Part shown: one piece after another, positions 1 to 8,462 of the stretch
How positions within the stretch are numbered: position 1 is the first letter of the stretch
Layout of the letters: each line of letters opens with the position of its first letter
Assembly: GCA_022844125.1 (NCBI GenBank)
Contig: JALHMI010000009.1
Coordinates: 285,111 to 349,110 of the forward strand
DNA from: Pirellulales bacterium
Lineage (GTDB): Bacteria > Planctomycetota > Planctomycetia > Pirellulales > PALSA-1355
DNA: 64,000 bases
Direction: 5' to 3'
Made by a program: the position numbers and the translations under genes
Notes under the pieces: model-generated
Database searches by the model: none
What the model saw: only the letters and a program-made list of their open reading frames with translations
What the model was told of the DNA's origin: nothing

Positions 1-2
1 TG

Positions 3-119
3 AAACGGGCAGAAGCGAATGTCACCAAGGTGCTGGAAGCGATCAAGAAGTCCGCAAATTCGACGTCGGATCGGGCGGCAATGAAACCTTCACAGCCAGC
101 TGGGCACCAGCACGAGTGA
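3..119 (+). CDS. C-terminal end of an unidentified protein, probably the RND efflux adaptor (CusB-like)
   Basis: An open frame enters from the window edge and stops with TGA at 117-119, giving about 38 visible residues that end in a His-containing tail (GHQHE). The visible part has no diagnostic motif. A periplasmic adaptor (CusB/CzcB family) normally precedes a CusA-type pump, and His-rich tails are common in metal efflux adaptors, so this identity is inferred from position only. The 179-bp gap to the next gene shows nothing recognisable. Confidence 0.45.
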   Translation, partial: KRAEANVTKVLEAIKKSANSTSDRAAMKPSQPAGHQHE

Positions 120-298
120 CGCCGCAGACAGGATCACAATTCAGTGAATAGCTCGTGGAGATACAAGGCGAAACAGGCAGCCGTGGCTGCAAGTCGGGTT
201 AGCACTCGGCCTCGGTCGAGCCGGTCGGCACCACGGCTGCCGTTCTTGTCAATCTATGAGTTGCCACGCGTCGGCCTCATCGATGGAGTCACTCAGCC

Positions 299-3200
299 AT
301 GATCGAGCGCATTGTCGGGTATTCGGTTCGCAATCCATTTGTGGTGATTGCACTGTCGCTGATCGTGGCGGGGTGGGGCATCTACTCGATGTTCCGCACG
401 CCAATCGATGCGATTCCCGACCTTTCAGAGAACCAGGTGATCGTCTTTGCTGACTGGATGGGTCGCAGTCCGCGTGAAGTCGAGGATCAAGTCACCTATC
501 CGCTCTCGGTGAACCTGCAAGGCCTGGCCGGAGTGAAGGCGATCCGCGCCACGTCCGAGTTCGGCTTTTCGATGATCAACATCATCTTCGATGACGACAT
601 CGATTTCTATTTTGCCCGCCAGCGAGTTCTCGAGCGGCTTTCCATTGCCGAGACGTTCCTGCCCGCCAACGTCAAACCGTATCTTGCTCCCGATGCGACC
701 GCCCTCGGTCAGATCTTCTGGTACACCGTCGAAGGCGATGGCTATGACCTCGGTCGGCTGCGGGCAATCCAGGACTGGTTTGTTCGTTATCAGCTTTACA
801 GCGTGCCTGGGGTTGCCGAGGTCGCCTCGGTAGGCGGTTATCCCATTGAATATCAGATTGACGTCGATCCCACGAAGCTGCGGGCATACGACGTCTCGCT
901 CGGCGAACTCTACTCGGCGGTCGCACGCTCCAACTCTGCGGTCGGAGGTCGCGTAATCCAGAAGGGCGGCAGTGAATTCCTGATTCGCAGCGTCGGGTGG
1001 ATCGAATCGCTGCGGGACGTGGAGAACATCGTCATCAAGCGTGATCGAGGGACGCCGGTCTACGTTTCGAACGTGGCGTCGGTCCAGTTCGGATCAGGCC
1101 CTCGCCGCAACAGTCTGGAAAAGAACGGCAATGAGACGGTCGGCGGCGTCGTGCTCATGCGGTATGACGAAAACCCGCTCGAAGTCACCAAAGCCATCAA
1201 GCAGAAGATCGGTCAGTTGCAGGCGGGACTTCCCGACGGAGTGCGAATTGTTCCCTTCTATGACCGCACGCGACTCATCGAAAGCGCGATCCACACAGTC
1301 AGCGAGACTCTCATCGAAGAGATCCTGGTCGCGAGCCTGGCAATCATCATCGTGATGCGGCATATCCGCAGTGCACTGATCATCTGCCTGACGCTACCCA
1401 TGGCCGTCCTGGTGTCCTTCATCCTGATGCGACTTCTCAATGTTCCCTCGAACATCATGTCGCTTTCCGGAATTGCGATCTCGATTGGGGTGCTGGTCGA
1501 CGCGGCGATTGTGATGGTCGATCAGGGAGCGCATACACTTCACAAGCATTTTGGAAACCGGAAGGTTCACGGCGACACCAGGGAGTTGCTGATCCCCGCC
1601 CTGCAAACGGTAGGTCGCCCAATCTTCTTCTCGATGCTGATCATGATCATCAGCTTTATTCCTGTGTTCGCGCTGGGCGGGATGGAAGGCCGGATGTTCC
1701 ATCCGCTCGCCTTCACCAAGTCATTTGCGCTCATTGGCGTTTCGATCCTGGCTATTACTCTCGTGCCGGCGGTCATCCCATTGTTGATCCGGGGCCGCGT
1801 CCGGTCCGAAAGCGACAACTGGATTGTCCGCCGCGTTATCGAGATCTATCAGCCGGTGCTCAACTTCCTGATGGACCATCCGTGGCCGATCGTGTGGGTG
1901 ACCGGAATCATCTTGATCGTTGGGCTAACGCCAGCCGTCATCGAAGGCACCTTCATCTGGACGTTCTTCCGTGTGGTCGTGGCGCTATCCATTCTCTCTG
2001 CGCTGTGGGCTGTGCGACGCGACGAGCATGGATTCCGGCGGTTGTGGTGGGTGGTCGCGTGCGTGTGGGCAGTCGCGTTGGTCGCCGGCGCTCTGACCCT
2101 CCCGCGACAGGGTCTGGTGCTCGAGTTGCCCGGAACCTCCCGTTACTTGCCTCTTCCCCTGCTCGCTATCGTCATCGCGTTACCGGTGGTGGCGGTCGCG
2201 GGCAGTTGGCTTTTCGCACGGCGCGGCCTGCTGGGGAGGGTCACCATGATTGCCAGCCTATTCCTGATCGCCTTCGTCGCGGATCGGAACATGTCGCGAC
2301 TAGGGCGGGAATTCATGCCGCCACTCAATGAAGGCACGATCCTCGACATGCCGGTGACAATTCCACGCGCCAGCATCACGCAAGTGACTGACGACCTGAA
2401 AGCTCGTGACGCTATTCTCCGGCAGATCCCCGAGGTGGAGCTGGTCGTTGGAAAGGCCGGCCGCGCCGAGACTCCTACCGATCCGGCGCCACCCGATATG
2501 ATTGAAACGGTCATCAACTTGCGGCCTGAAGAGTTCTGGCCTAAGCGTGAACTGAGGTACGGCGACGCCTTGCAGCAGACTCGCAGAGTCTTTGACGCCA
2601 TGCACTCGCGTGGGTGGCTCAAAGACATCGACACCGAAATAGCCGCTGGAATTGTCAACGACGCAACGATGCATGGGGTCGCTCACTTTGACCATAAGAT
2701 GCGGGCGCAATCGCAAAAGGCGCTCGCCGAGTTTCAGGTTGAGCTTGGTCAGAAACTCGTCCTGCTCGCGGTCGAGCGAGTCCTCGGCAACCTCAACACT
2801 GCGGGGCACCTGGCCCGCACCCCGACAGAGGCCGAGGCGAAAGGCGTTTCGCGATCACTCGAGCCGCGATTCGCTGAGCGAACGGCGCATGAACTCGATC
2901 TCGTTACGACAACCATGCTGGCCCGAGCAATCGTCGACCGGCTGGTCGAAGGCAATTTCCTGCACGCTGACGCCGACGTATTTCAGGTACAGCGGACGGA
3001 ACTCGGGGAGATGCTGGCCAGCGGGCAGGACCTATTGGGTTTTGAGCGAGCCACCTACTTCACGCAACTGCACGGAGACTTGGAGCAGGCACACTACGAC
3101 GCGTGGGCCGAGCGATTGAAGTCGCTCCACTGGGAATTGGCTGATGCGGCTGGCCCGGCCTACACCTGGCAAGCAATCACGCAACTGCAACAGCGAGCCG

Positions 3201-4672
3201 ACGCGGAAGGTATCTGGGCCTTCGGTGAGCTGACTCCCGCCAGGATTCGCGAACTGAGGGCGGAGGTAGAGAACGGTTTCACTGGGTCAGTGTTCCTGTG
3301 GCGAAAGTCTCGGTTCGATCTGGTCAAGGAACTGGACACGCTCGCGCAAATGCCAGGGTGGGGTAACATCTGGACCCAGCCGATCATCAATCGAGTTGAT
3401 ATGCTCGCCACAGGCGTGCGGACAATGATTGGTGTCAAAGTCTACGGCGACGATCTGGATGCGATTCAGGAAACTTCGGAGCGCGTCGCGCAAGTGCTCA
3501 AGAAGGTTCGCGGCGCTGCAGATGTGTTTCCCGATCAGATCGTGGGGGAAGGCTATGTCGAGATCGACATCGATCGAGAGAAAGCGGCCCGCTACGGCGT
3601 GAACGTGGGCGACATCCAAGACGTCGTCGAGACCGCGCTCGGCGGCCAAGTCATCACCACCACGGTCGAGGGTCGCGAGCGCTTCCCGGTACGAATTCGA
3701 TATGCCCGCGATTTCCGCTTGGATGAGGAATCCATCAAACAACTGCTGGTCAGCGGGGGAGCGGGCGGCGACATGGCCGCTTCCCGAACGATGCCCCCCA
3801 GCGAGCAGCCCGCAGCGCCGGCAACCAGCGTGACCCAGCAGGTGCCGCTTTCGATGGTCGCGGATGTGCGAATCGTCGAAGGCCCTTCGATGATTAAAAG
3901 CGAGAACGGCCTGCTCCGCGCGTACGTTCAATTGAACGTGCGGGATCGGGATATCGTCGGTTTCGTGGAAGAAGCCCAACGGGCGGTTGCAGCCCAGATG
4001 TCCTTGCCCCAAGGCATGTATTTGGAATGGAGCGGCCAGTTCGAGCATCAGGTTCGCGCGCGGCGAACGCTGTCGATCATCTTTCCGGTCGTCATCCTGG
4101 TGATCTTCCTGATCCTGTACCTCACCTATCACGACTTTCTGGACAGCGTCCTCGTGCTTGGACTGGCAGTGCCAGGGGCCATCGCCGGCGGTGTGCTTTT
4201 CCAGTACCTGTTTGGATTCAACTTCAGCGTCGCGGTGTGGGTGGGATACATCGCTTGCTTTGGCCTGGCCACCGAAAACGGTCTCGTCATGCTCGTTTAT
4301 CTGCGCGAGGCCCTTGACGAGCGCGGAGGCTTGGAAAACCTGACGCTGCCACAATTGCGCGAGGCAGTGATGCAAGGAGCCGTGCATCGAACGCGGCCAA
4401 AGCTGCTCACCGAAGTGACGGCGATGGTCGGGCTCGCACCGATGCTGTGGGCCACCGGCACCGGAGCCGAAATCATGCAACCGATGGCAGCTCCGGTACT
4501 CGGCGGCATCCTGGTCTCAGACGAAGTGGTCGACCTGCTACTGCCCGTCCTGTTCTACCAGGTGCGCAAGTGGCGTTGGCGCCGACTCAAGAAACATGCG
4601 CTACCGGCCACCACTGTGGATCGGTCGGAAACGTTCACGCCTGCATTGGCAGGTACATCCGTAGGGGTTTAG
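299..4672 (+). CDS. cusA: CusA/CzcA-type heavy-metal RND efflux pump, unusually long
   Basis: Inner-membrane proton-driven pump that exports monovalent metal (Cu+/Ag+) or related ions through a tripartite complex. The N-terminus (MIERIVGYSVRNPFVVIAL) and the early P-D-L-S-E-N-Q-V segment are typical of the HME-RND family. The TM4 motif VDAAIVMVD has its proton-relay Asp at about residue 401. The usual IDMLATG...IGVKVYG porter segment lies near residues 1030-1055. At 1457 residues it is about 400 longer than the usual 1040-1060. The excess is extra hydrophobic sequence around residues 530-660 and a largely soluble insert around residues 750-1010, placed before the QMPGW motif. The C-terminal TM10-12 block is present. 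The following genes are on the same strand and metal related, which supports a copper/silver operon. Exact metal specificity is inferred. Confidence 0.9.
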   Translation: MIERIVGYSVRNPFVVIALSLIVAGWGIYSMFRTPIDAIPDLSENQVIVFADWMGRSPREVEDQVTYPLSVNLQGLAGVKAIRATSEFGFSMINIIFDDDIDFYFARQRVLERLSIAETFLPANVKPYLAPDATALGQIFWYTVEGDGYDLGRLRAIQDWFVRYQLYSVPGVAEVASVGGYPIEYQIDVDPTKLRAYDVSLGELYSAVARSNSAVGGRVIQKGGSEFLIRSVGWIESLRDVENIVIKRDRGTPVYVSNVASVQFGSGPRRNSLEKNGNETVGGVVLMRYDENPLEVTKAIKQKIGQLQAGLPDGVRIVPFYDRTRLIESAIHTVSETLIEEILVASLAIIIVMRHIRSALIICLTLPMAVLVSFILMRLLNVPSNIMSLSGIAISIGVLVDAAIVMVDQGAHTLHKHFGNRKVHGDTRELLIPALQTVGRPIFFSMLIMIISFIPVFALGGMEGRMFHPLAFTKSFALIGVSILAITLVPAVIPLLIRGRVRSESDNWIVRRVIEIYQPVLNFLMDHPWPIVWVTGIILIVGLTPAVIEGTFIWTFFRVVVALSILSALWAVRRDEHGFRRLWWVVACVWAVALVAGALTLPRQGLVLELPGTSRYLPLPLLAIVIALPVVAVAGSWLFARRGLLGRVTMIASLFLIAFVADRNMSRLGREFMPPLNEGTILDMPVTIPRASITQVTDDLKARDAILRQIPEVELVVGKAGRAETPTDPAPPDMIETVINLRPEEFWPKRELRYGDALQQTRRVFDAMHSRGWLKDIDTEIAAGIVNDATMHGVAHFDHKMRAQSQKALAEFQVELGQKLVLLAVERVLGNLNTAGHLARTPTEAEAKGVSRSLEPRFAERTAHELDLVTTTMLARAIVDRLVEGNFLHADADVFQVQRTELGEMLASGQDLLGFERATYFTQLHGDLEQAHYDAWAERLKSLHWELADAAGPAYTWQAITQLQQRADAEGIWAFGELTPARIRELRAEVENGFTGSVFLWRKSRFDLVKELDTLAQMPGWGNIWTQPIINRVDMLATGVRTMIGVKVYGDDLDAIQETSERVAQVLKKVRGAADVFPDQIVGEGYVEIDIDREKAARYGVNVGDIQDVVETALGGQVITTTVEGRERFPVRIRYARDFRLDEESIKQLLVSGGAGGDMAASRTMPPSEQPAAPATSVTQQVPLSMVADVRIVEGPSMIKSENGLLRAYVQLNVRDRDIVGFVEEAQRAVAAQMSLPQGMYLEWSGQFEHQVRARRTLSIIFPVVILVIFLILYLTYHDFLDSVLVLGLAVPGAIAGGVLFQYLFGFNFSVAVWVGYIACFGLATENGLVMLVYLREALDERGGLENLTLPQLREAVMQGAVHRTRPKLLTEVTAMVGLAPMLWATGTGAEIMQPMAAPVLGGILVSDEVVDLLLPVLFYQVRKWRWRRLKKHALPATTVDRSETFTPALAGTSVGV

Positions 4673-4687
4673 CGAGAGGAGTAACTA

Positions 4688-5020
4688 ATGAAATCGCGTG
4701 GACTTATCCTTGCCAGCTTTGTGTTAGGTACCGTGGCGGCATTTCTCGGCTGTAGCGCGCGCCAGCCGGCAGCGGAACCAACCGCCCAGGGTGAGATCGA
4801 GCTGGAATTGGCGAAGCTCTCGCCCGATGACCGTGAACTCGCGCTGGCACAAAAGATATGCCCCGTGTCCGAGGAGCCGCTGGGCTCGATGGGAAAGCCG
4901 ATCAAGGTCGAACAGAACGGCCGCGCCCTGTTCATCTGCTGCGCCGGCTGTGAGGACGAGGTGCAGAAGAACTTTGAAGCGAGCTTGAAGAAAGTCGGGC
5001 AGGAAACAAAGACGGAGTAG
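4688..5020 (+). CDS. Small Cys-rich lipoprotein, likely periplasmic metal-binding protein
   Basis: A 110-residue protein with a lipoprotein signal: a hydrophobic stretch then a lipobox-like LGC-S at residues 20-23. The mature part contains CPVSEEPLGSMG followed by FICCAGCEDEV, a Cys pattern like the small YHS/TRASH-type metal-binding domains found beside efflux pumps in planctomycetes. A clear ribosome binding site (GAGAGGAG) lies 8 bases before ATG, and the gene starts 15 bases after cusA, so the two are probably co-transcribed. It probably binds or senses copper outside the inner membrane. The family is recognised by pattern only. Confidence 0.7.
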   Translation: MKSRGLILASFVLGTVAAFLGCSARQPAAEPTAQGEIELELAKLSPDDRELALAQKICPVSEEPLGSMGKPIKVEQNGRALFICCAGCEDEVQKNFEASLKKVGQETKTE

Positions 5021-5117
5021 CAAACGGCGACGTTTCGCGTGAAACCCGCCGAGAGGAGTGGCAAGTCGCAACAGAATGGCTGTTGCGGACCAACTGTCTT
5101 TCCAGGAGGACAATGTG

Positions 5118-5627
5118 ATGAGACCGTTACGAGTGAGCTTGGCCTTGCTGCTGATGGCATTGGCAGCCCAGTCGGCATTCGCCCAACGCGATGCCGGTTC
5201 AAAGATTCGCGGAGAGTACAACTTCTATGGCGGATCCGCCGGGCGTGCAATGCGTAGTGCCCGGGACTACAGCCAGTCTTACCGCGAGTATGTGCGCACT
5301 GCGCCCAAGCAGGAAGTGAACAAGGAAGTCGCCAAGGAAACGGCGGACGCGATTGGCGACTATATCGCCAAGGCGAAGAAGCACATGGCCTGGATGCGCA
5401 TGCAGGCGGAAAAGTCAAACGACAAGGAGACCCTGACATCGCTGGATGCGATCGACAAGAATCTGGCGGCCGCCCAAAAGCATCATGAGGGCTTATGCGA
5501 ATACTGCGAAAAGGACTCCGTTGAAGCGAAAGGCTCGATGGAATGCTGCCAGGAGATCGACGACGCCTTGGCCGCCGCGATCGCCGAACATGATAAGCTC
5601 ATGAAGCGCTTGGCCGCGAAGAAGTAA
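5118..5627 (+). CDS. Secreted Cys/His-containing protein of unknown function in the copper cluster
   Basis: I place the start at ATG 5118 because AGGAGG (5104-5109) sits just upstream; an in-frame upstream extension lacks this. The 169-residue product begins with a typical Sec signal peptide (RPLRVSLALLLMALAAQSAFAQ). The mature part is helical and charged, with several His residues and CEYC and CC motifs near the C-terminus (HHEGLCEYCEKD, MECCQEID), which could bind metal. It lies between the Cys-rich lipoprotein and the copper-storage protein on the same strand. I do not recognise the family; a periplasmic copper-handling role is inferred from context. Confidence 0.65.
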   Translation: MRPLRVSLALLLMALAAQSAFAQRDAGSKIRGEYNFYGGSAGRAMRSARDYSQSYREYVRTAPKQEVNKEVAKETADAIGDYIAKAKKHMAWMRMQAEKSNDKETLTSLDAIDKNLAAAQKHHEGLCEYCEKDSVEAKGSMECCQEIDDALAAAIAEHDKLMKRLAAKK

Positions 5628-5764
5628 GGTCTCGCAGAATTGGCGAATGAGCGTACGGGATACGGAGATCCCGTGCGCCATGAGCAAAGCGGTATACGAT
5701 TTGCTCGACAATCACCTCGCTAGCCCGGCACGATCGGCATGGGTACCCGAAAGGGAGGAATATC

Positions 5765-6106
5765 ATGTCTCATCGAGAATTTCAGAGCTGTATCGATGCT
5801 TGCTCAGCGTGTGCTCAGGCTTGCGAGCAGTGCTCCGTCGCGTGCCTGCGTGAGCGAGAGGTGGCCAAGCTGGCGGATTGCATCCGCCTCGACGTGGACT
5901 GTGCTCAACTGTGCTGGTCTGCCGCATCGCACATGAGCCGTGATTCGCAGTTTGCAGCAGCCGTCTGTGCCGTGTGCGCGGACGCCTGCGACTCATGTGC
6001 CGTCGAATGCGAGAAGCACCAACAGATGGACCATTGCCGCGAGTGTGCCGCAGCATGCCGCCGATGCGCCGACGAATGTCGGCAGATGGCAGGTGCCTCC
6101 GCATGA
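5765..6106 (+). CDS. Four-helix-bundle copper-binding (Csp, DUF326) protein
   Basis: A 113-residue protein densely packed with Cys in helical CxxxC spacing (CIDACSACAQACEQCSVAC, later CAVCADACDSC and CRECAAACRRC). This is the signature of the DUF326/copper storage protein family, in which Cys residues line the core of a four-helix bundle and hold many Cu(I) ions. There is no signal peptide, so it is the cytosolic type (Csp3-like). A Shine-Dalgarno (GGGAGG) lies upstream of ATG 5765. It sits between CusA-linked genes and a CopA remnant, consistent with copper buffering. Confidence 0.88.
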   Translation: MSHREFQSCIDACSACAQACEQCSVACLREREVAKLADCIRLDVDCAQLCWSAASHMSRDSQFAAAVCAVCADACDSCAVECEKHQQMDHCRECAAACRRCADECRQMAGASA

Positions 6107-6253
6107 CGCGTCCAGTGGTTTGCAGCGAAGACGGGACCGCATTCAGGTCCCGTCTTCACTGTATCCAGAAGTTAACCCTGACCCGCTAGCAGCTCCCTGT
6201 TAGTCTTAGTTGCTCTCCACGGCACTGCGACACCTAGTCAGAAACTCGCTCCA

Positions 6254-7473
6254 ATGGCCAACTCTCCAACGTCCGATCGTGCCGTCGATCCCGTCTGTGG
6301 CATGCAGGTGGATCCGGCCACGGCTGATCACTGTCACGAGCAAGACGGCCATCTCTACCACTTCTTCAGCCAGAAGTGCCAGGAGAAATTCGCTGCGGAA
6401 CCTCAAGCCTTTGTCGGAGACCGCGACGGTCATTCAAGTGTACCGGGGGCAGAAGCCACCTTTACTTGCCCTATGCATCCGGAAGTTCGGCTGACCAGTC
6501 CTGGTGCATGTCCCAAGTGTGGCATGGCACTGGAGCCCGATGCACCGCACGCCGCGACCGAACGGGTGGAATACGTCTGCCCGATGCATCCGCAGATCGT
6601 ACGGTCCGAGCCCGGCAATTGCCCCATTTGTGGAATGGCGCTCGAGCCGCGCAATGTGACGATCGACGAGGAGAACCCTGAACTTGTCGACATGTCGCGC
6701 AGGTTTTGGGGGAGCCTGGTGTTGACCGTGCCGCTCGTGGCCCTGGCTATGTCGCGGATGTTTGTGGCGCAATCACTTGCCAATTGGTTTCCGGGCAACG
6801 TTCTCGGTTACGTGGAGTTCGCACTTGCCACGCCGGTGGTGCTGCGGGGAGGCTGGCCTTTCTTCGAGCGGATGTGGGCCTCGTTCGTCAGCCGCTCGCT
6901 CAACATGTTTACGTTGATCGGAATCGGGACCGGCACGGCTTACGTGTATAGTGCCGTTGCAGCGTTTTTTCCCGAGTTGTTTTCGGATTCTTTCCGTTCG
7001 CACCAGGGCGAAGTCGCGTTATATTTCGAAGCTGCCGCGACGATTGTCACACTCGTGCTACTGGGTCAGGTCTTGGAACTACGTGCCCGACATCGCACAG
7101 GTGCGGCTGTTCGAGCGCTCCTTGGGCTTGCGCCGAAAACAGCGCGCGTGATCGAATCGGACGGACGCGAGGTGGAGTGCCGCTAGATCAGGTGCAAGTC
7201 GGAAATTTACTCCGCGTACGCCCGGGCGAGAAAATTCCAACGGACGGTACCCTTGTTGGGGGTTCGAGTTCACTGGACGAGTCAATGATTACTGGGGAGC
7301 CAATCCCAGTCGAAAAATCGCCGGGAGATCACGTCATCGGCGGCACGGTTAACGGGACCGGCGGGCTTTGTGATTCGAGTCGAAAAGGTAGGGCACGATA
7401 CGGTTTTGTCGCAGATCGTGCAGATGGTGGCCGAGGCACAACGCAGCCGAGCCCCAATTCAACGCCTCGTGGT
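6254..7473 (+). pseudogene. copA: Broken copper-translocating P-type ATPase (CopA), frameshifted and truncated
   Basis: The first frame (6254-7186) encodes a YHS-like metal domain (DPVCGMQVD), two heavy-metal-binding zinc-ribbon-like repeats (CPMHPEV...CPKCGMALEP and CPMHPQI...CPICGMALEP), the first transmembrane helices and the start of the actuator domain. The frame then shifts near 7180: the next part ([31 protein letters not shown]) continues in frame +1. It shifts back near 7358, where frame +2 reads [20 protein letters not shown] and [13 protein letters not shown]. Homology stops at about 7473. The phosphorylation site (DKTGT), ATP-binding domain and the CPx metal-transport helix are absent. 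Two frameshifts plus loss of over half the protein make this a pseudogene. The break point is adjacent to the tRNA-like repeat at 7510, suggesting that an insertion or deletion event cut it. Confidence 0.9.
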
Positions 7474-7509
7474 CTGCGACTTCGCACACTACCCTGCAAA
7501 CTCCGGGAA

Positions 7510-7529
7510 TGGAGGCGGCGGGAATCGAA
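7510..7529 (-). repeat. tRNA/tmRNA 3'-end-like 20-bp repeat, copy 1
   Basis: The plus strand reads TGGAGGCGGCGGGAATCGAA. On the minus strand this is a T-arm plus acceptor end (TTCGATTCCCGCCGCCTCCA), as in tRNA or tmRNA 3' ends, which are classic integrase attachment sites. The identical 20 bases occur at 28965-28984. No complete tRNA is present here, so it is probably a residual attachment site. Confidence 0.75.
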
Positions 7530-7628
7530 CCCCTCGGCAAATTCGTCGATAACGGACCTCCTTCGCCGGTGCGCGGCGCAGAAAGCGGTGCAGTTTGCCA
7601 ACGAGCCCCAGGAGGTGCTCCGAGTCTC

Positions 7629-7723
7629 GCCGATCCGGATTTGATCGCAGTCATTCAGGCTGGCCTGGCCTCACGGAGGCGATCCGGGCGGGCATCCTGG
7701 CGATGATGCGAGAGGCGGTTTGA
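7629..7723 (+). pseudogene. Broken coding fragment ('DPDL..VI' then 'EAIRAGILAMM')
   Basis: Translation gives [10 protein letters not shown] in one frame and then LTEAIRAGILAMMREAV and a stop in the next, so a frameshift separates two halves of what looks like one conserved peptide. A similar but diverged peptide (DPELLRLLNVW...IRVAINALV) lies at 29109-29209, at the same relative position to the second copy of the 20-bp repeat. It is probably the tail of a gene cut by an ancient insertion. Function unknown. Confidence 0.5.
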
Positions 7724-7750
7724 GATCTCGCCACAAGACGAGGCAGCCAA

Positions 7751-8458
7751 TTATTCTGAGGCAAGGCGATATCCAATTCCTGGCTCGGTTAACAGATAGC
7801 GGGGGCGGGACGGGCTACTTTCGATCTTGCGGCGGAGGTGGGCCATATAAACGCGCAGATAATGCGTCTCGAAGACGCTATCGGGGCCCCAGACTTCCTT
7901 GAGTAGCTGGCGATGGGTGACCAGCCTGCCGCCGTGGCGGACAAGCGTGACCAGGAGCCGATGCTCGATGGGGGTGAGATGCACTTCATTTTCGCCGACA
8001 AAGACTTGGTGCCGGCCGAAGTCAATGTACAGCTCGCCCAGCACGAATGGGTCGTCGGTTGCCGTATCCTGGTCCGGTACGCGTCTGAGGGCCACGCGAA
8101 CACGCGCTAGCAGCTCGCCGACCCCGAACGGTTTCGTCAGATAGTCATCCGCGCCCTCGTCGAGCGCCTTGATCTTGTCCGCCTCGTTGCCGCGTGCCGA
8201 TAGCACGATGATCGGGATGCTCGACCACGTCCGCAGCTTGCGAATAACTGTCAGCCCGTCCATGTCTGGGAGTCCCAGGTCCAGGAGCGCGATCGCGGGC
8301 TTCTCGTGCTTCGCGTATTGCAATCCGTCAGCGCCCGTCGCGGCTTCGAGCACACGATAGTCGTTGCCGAGCAAGCTGGCGCGCAGGAACCTGCGGATCT
8401 CAGGCTCATCTTCGATGATGAGGATTGTGGAAAACTGCGGCTCGTTCAGCTTGGCCAT
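7751..8458 (-). CDS. kdpE: KdpE response regulator of K+ transport
   Basis: OmpR/PhoB-type response regulator of 235 residues. The receiver domain shows the acidic pocket (IIEDEPE), the phosphoacceptor Asp in LLDLGLPDMDG and the conserved Lys in LTKPFG. The C-terminal winged helix ends in YLLTEPGIGYRL. The start is set at ATG 8458, which gives the family length; the open frame upstream lies inside kdpD and has no family similarity. Phosphorylated by KdpD, it would activate kdp transcription under K+ limitation or osmotic upshift. It follows kdpD by only a few bases at the end of the kdp operon. Confidence 0.93.
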   Translation of the reverse strand: MAKLNEPQFSTILIIEDEPEIRRFLRASLLGNDYRVLEAATGADGLQYAKHEKPAIALLDLGLPDMDGLTVIRKLRTWSSIPIIVLSARGNEADKIKALDEGADDYLTKPFGVGELLARVRVALRRVPDQDTATDDPFVLGELYIDFGRHQVFVGENEVHLTPIEHRLLVTLVRHGGRLVTHRQLLKEVWGPDSVFETHYLRVYMAHLRRKIESSPSRPRYLLTEPGIGYRLASE

Positions 8459-8462
8459 GTTG

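Noticed and set aside
3287..4480. Long minus-strand frame of 397 codons inside cusA
   Set aside because: It is a shadow of the GC-rich cusA gene; composition is His/Gln-rich without motifs or start signal.
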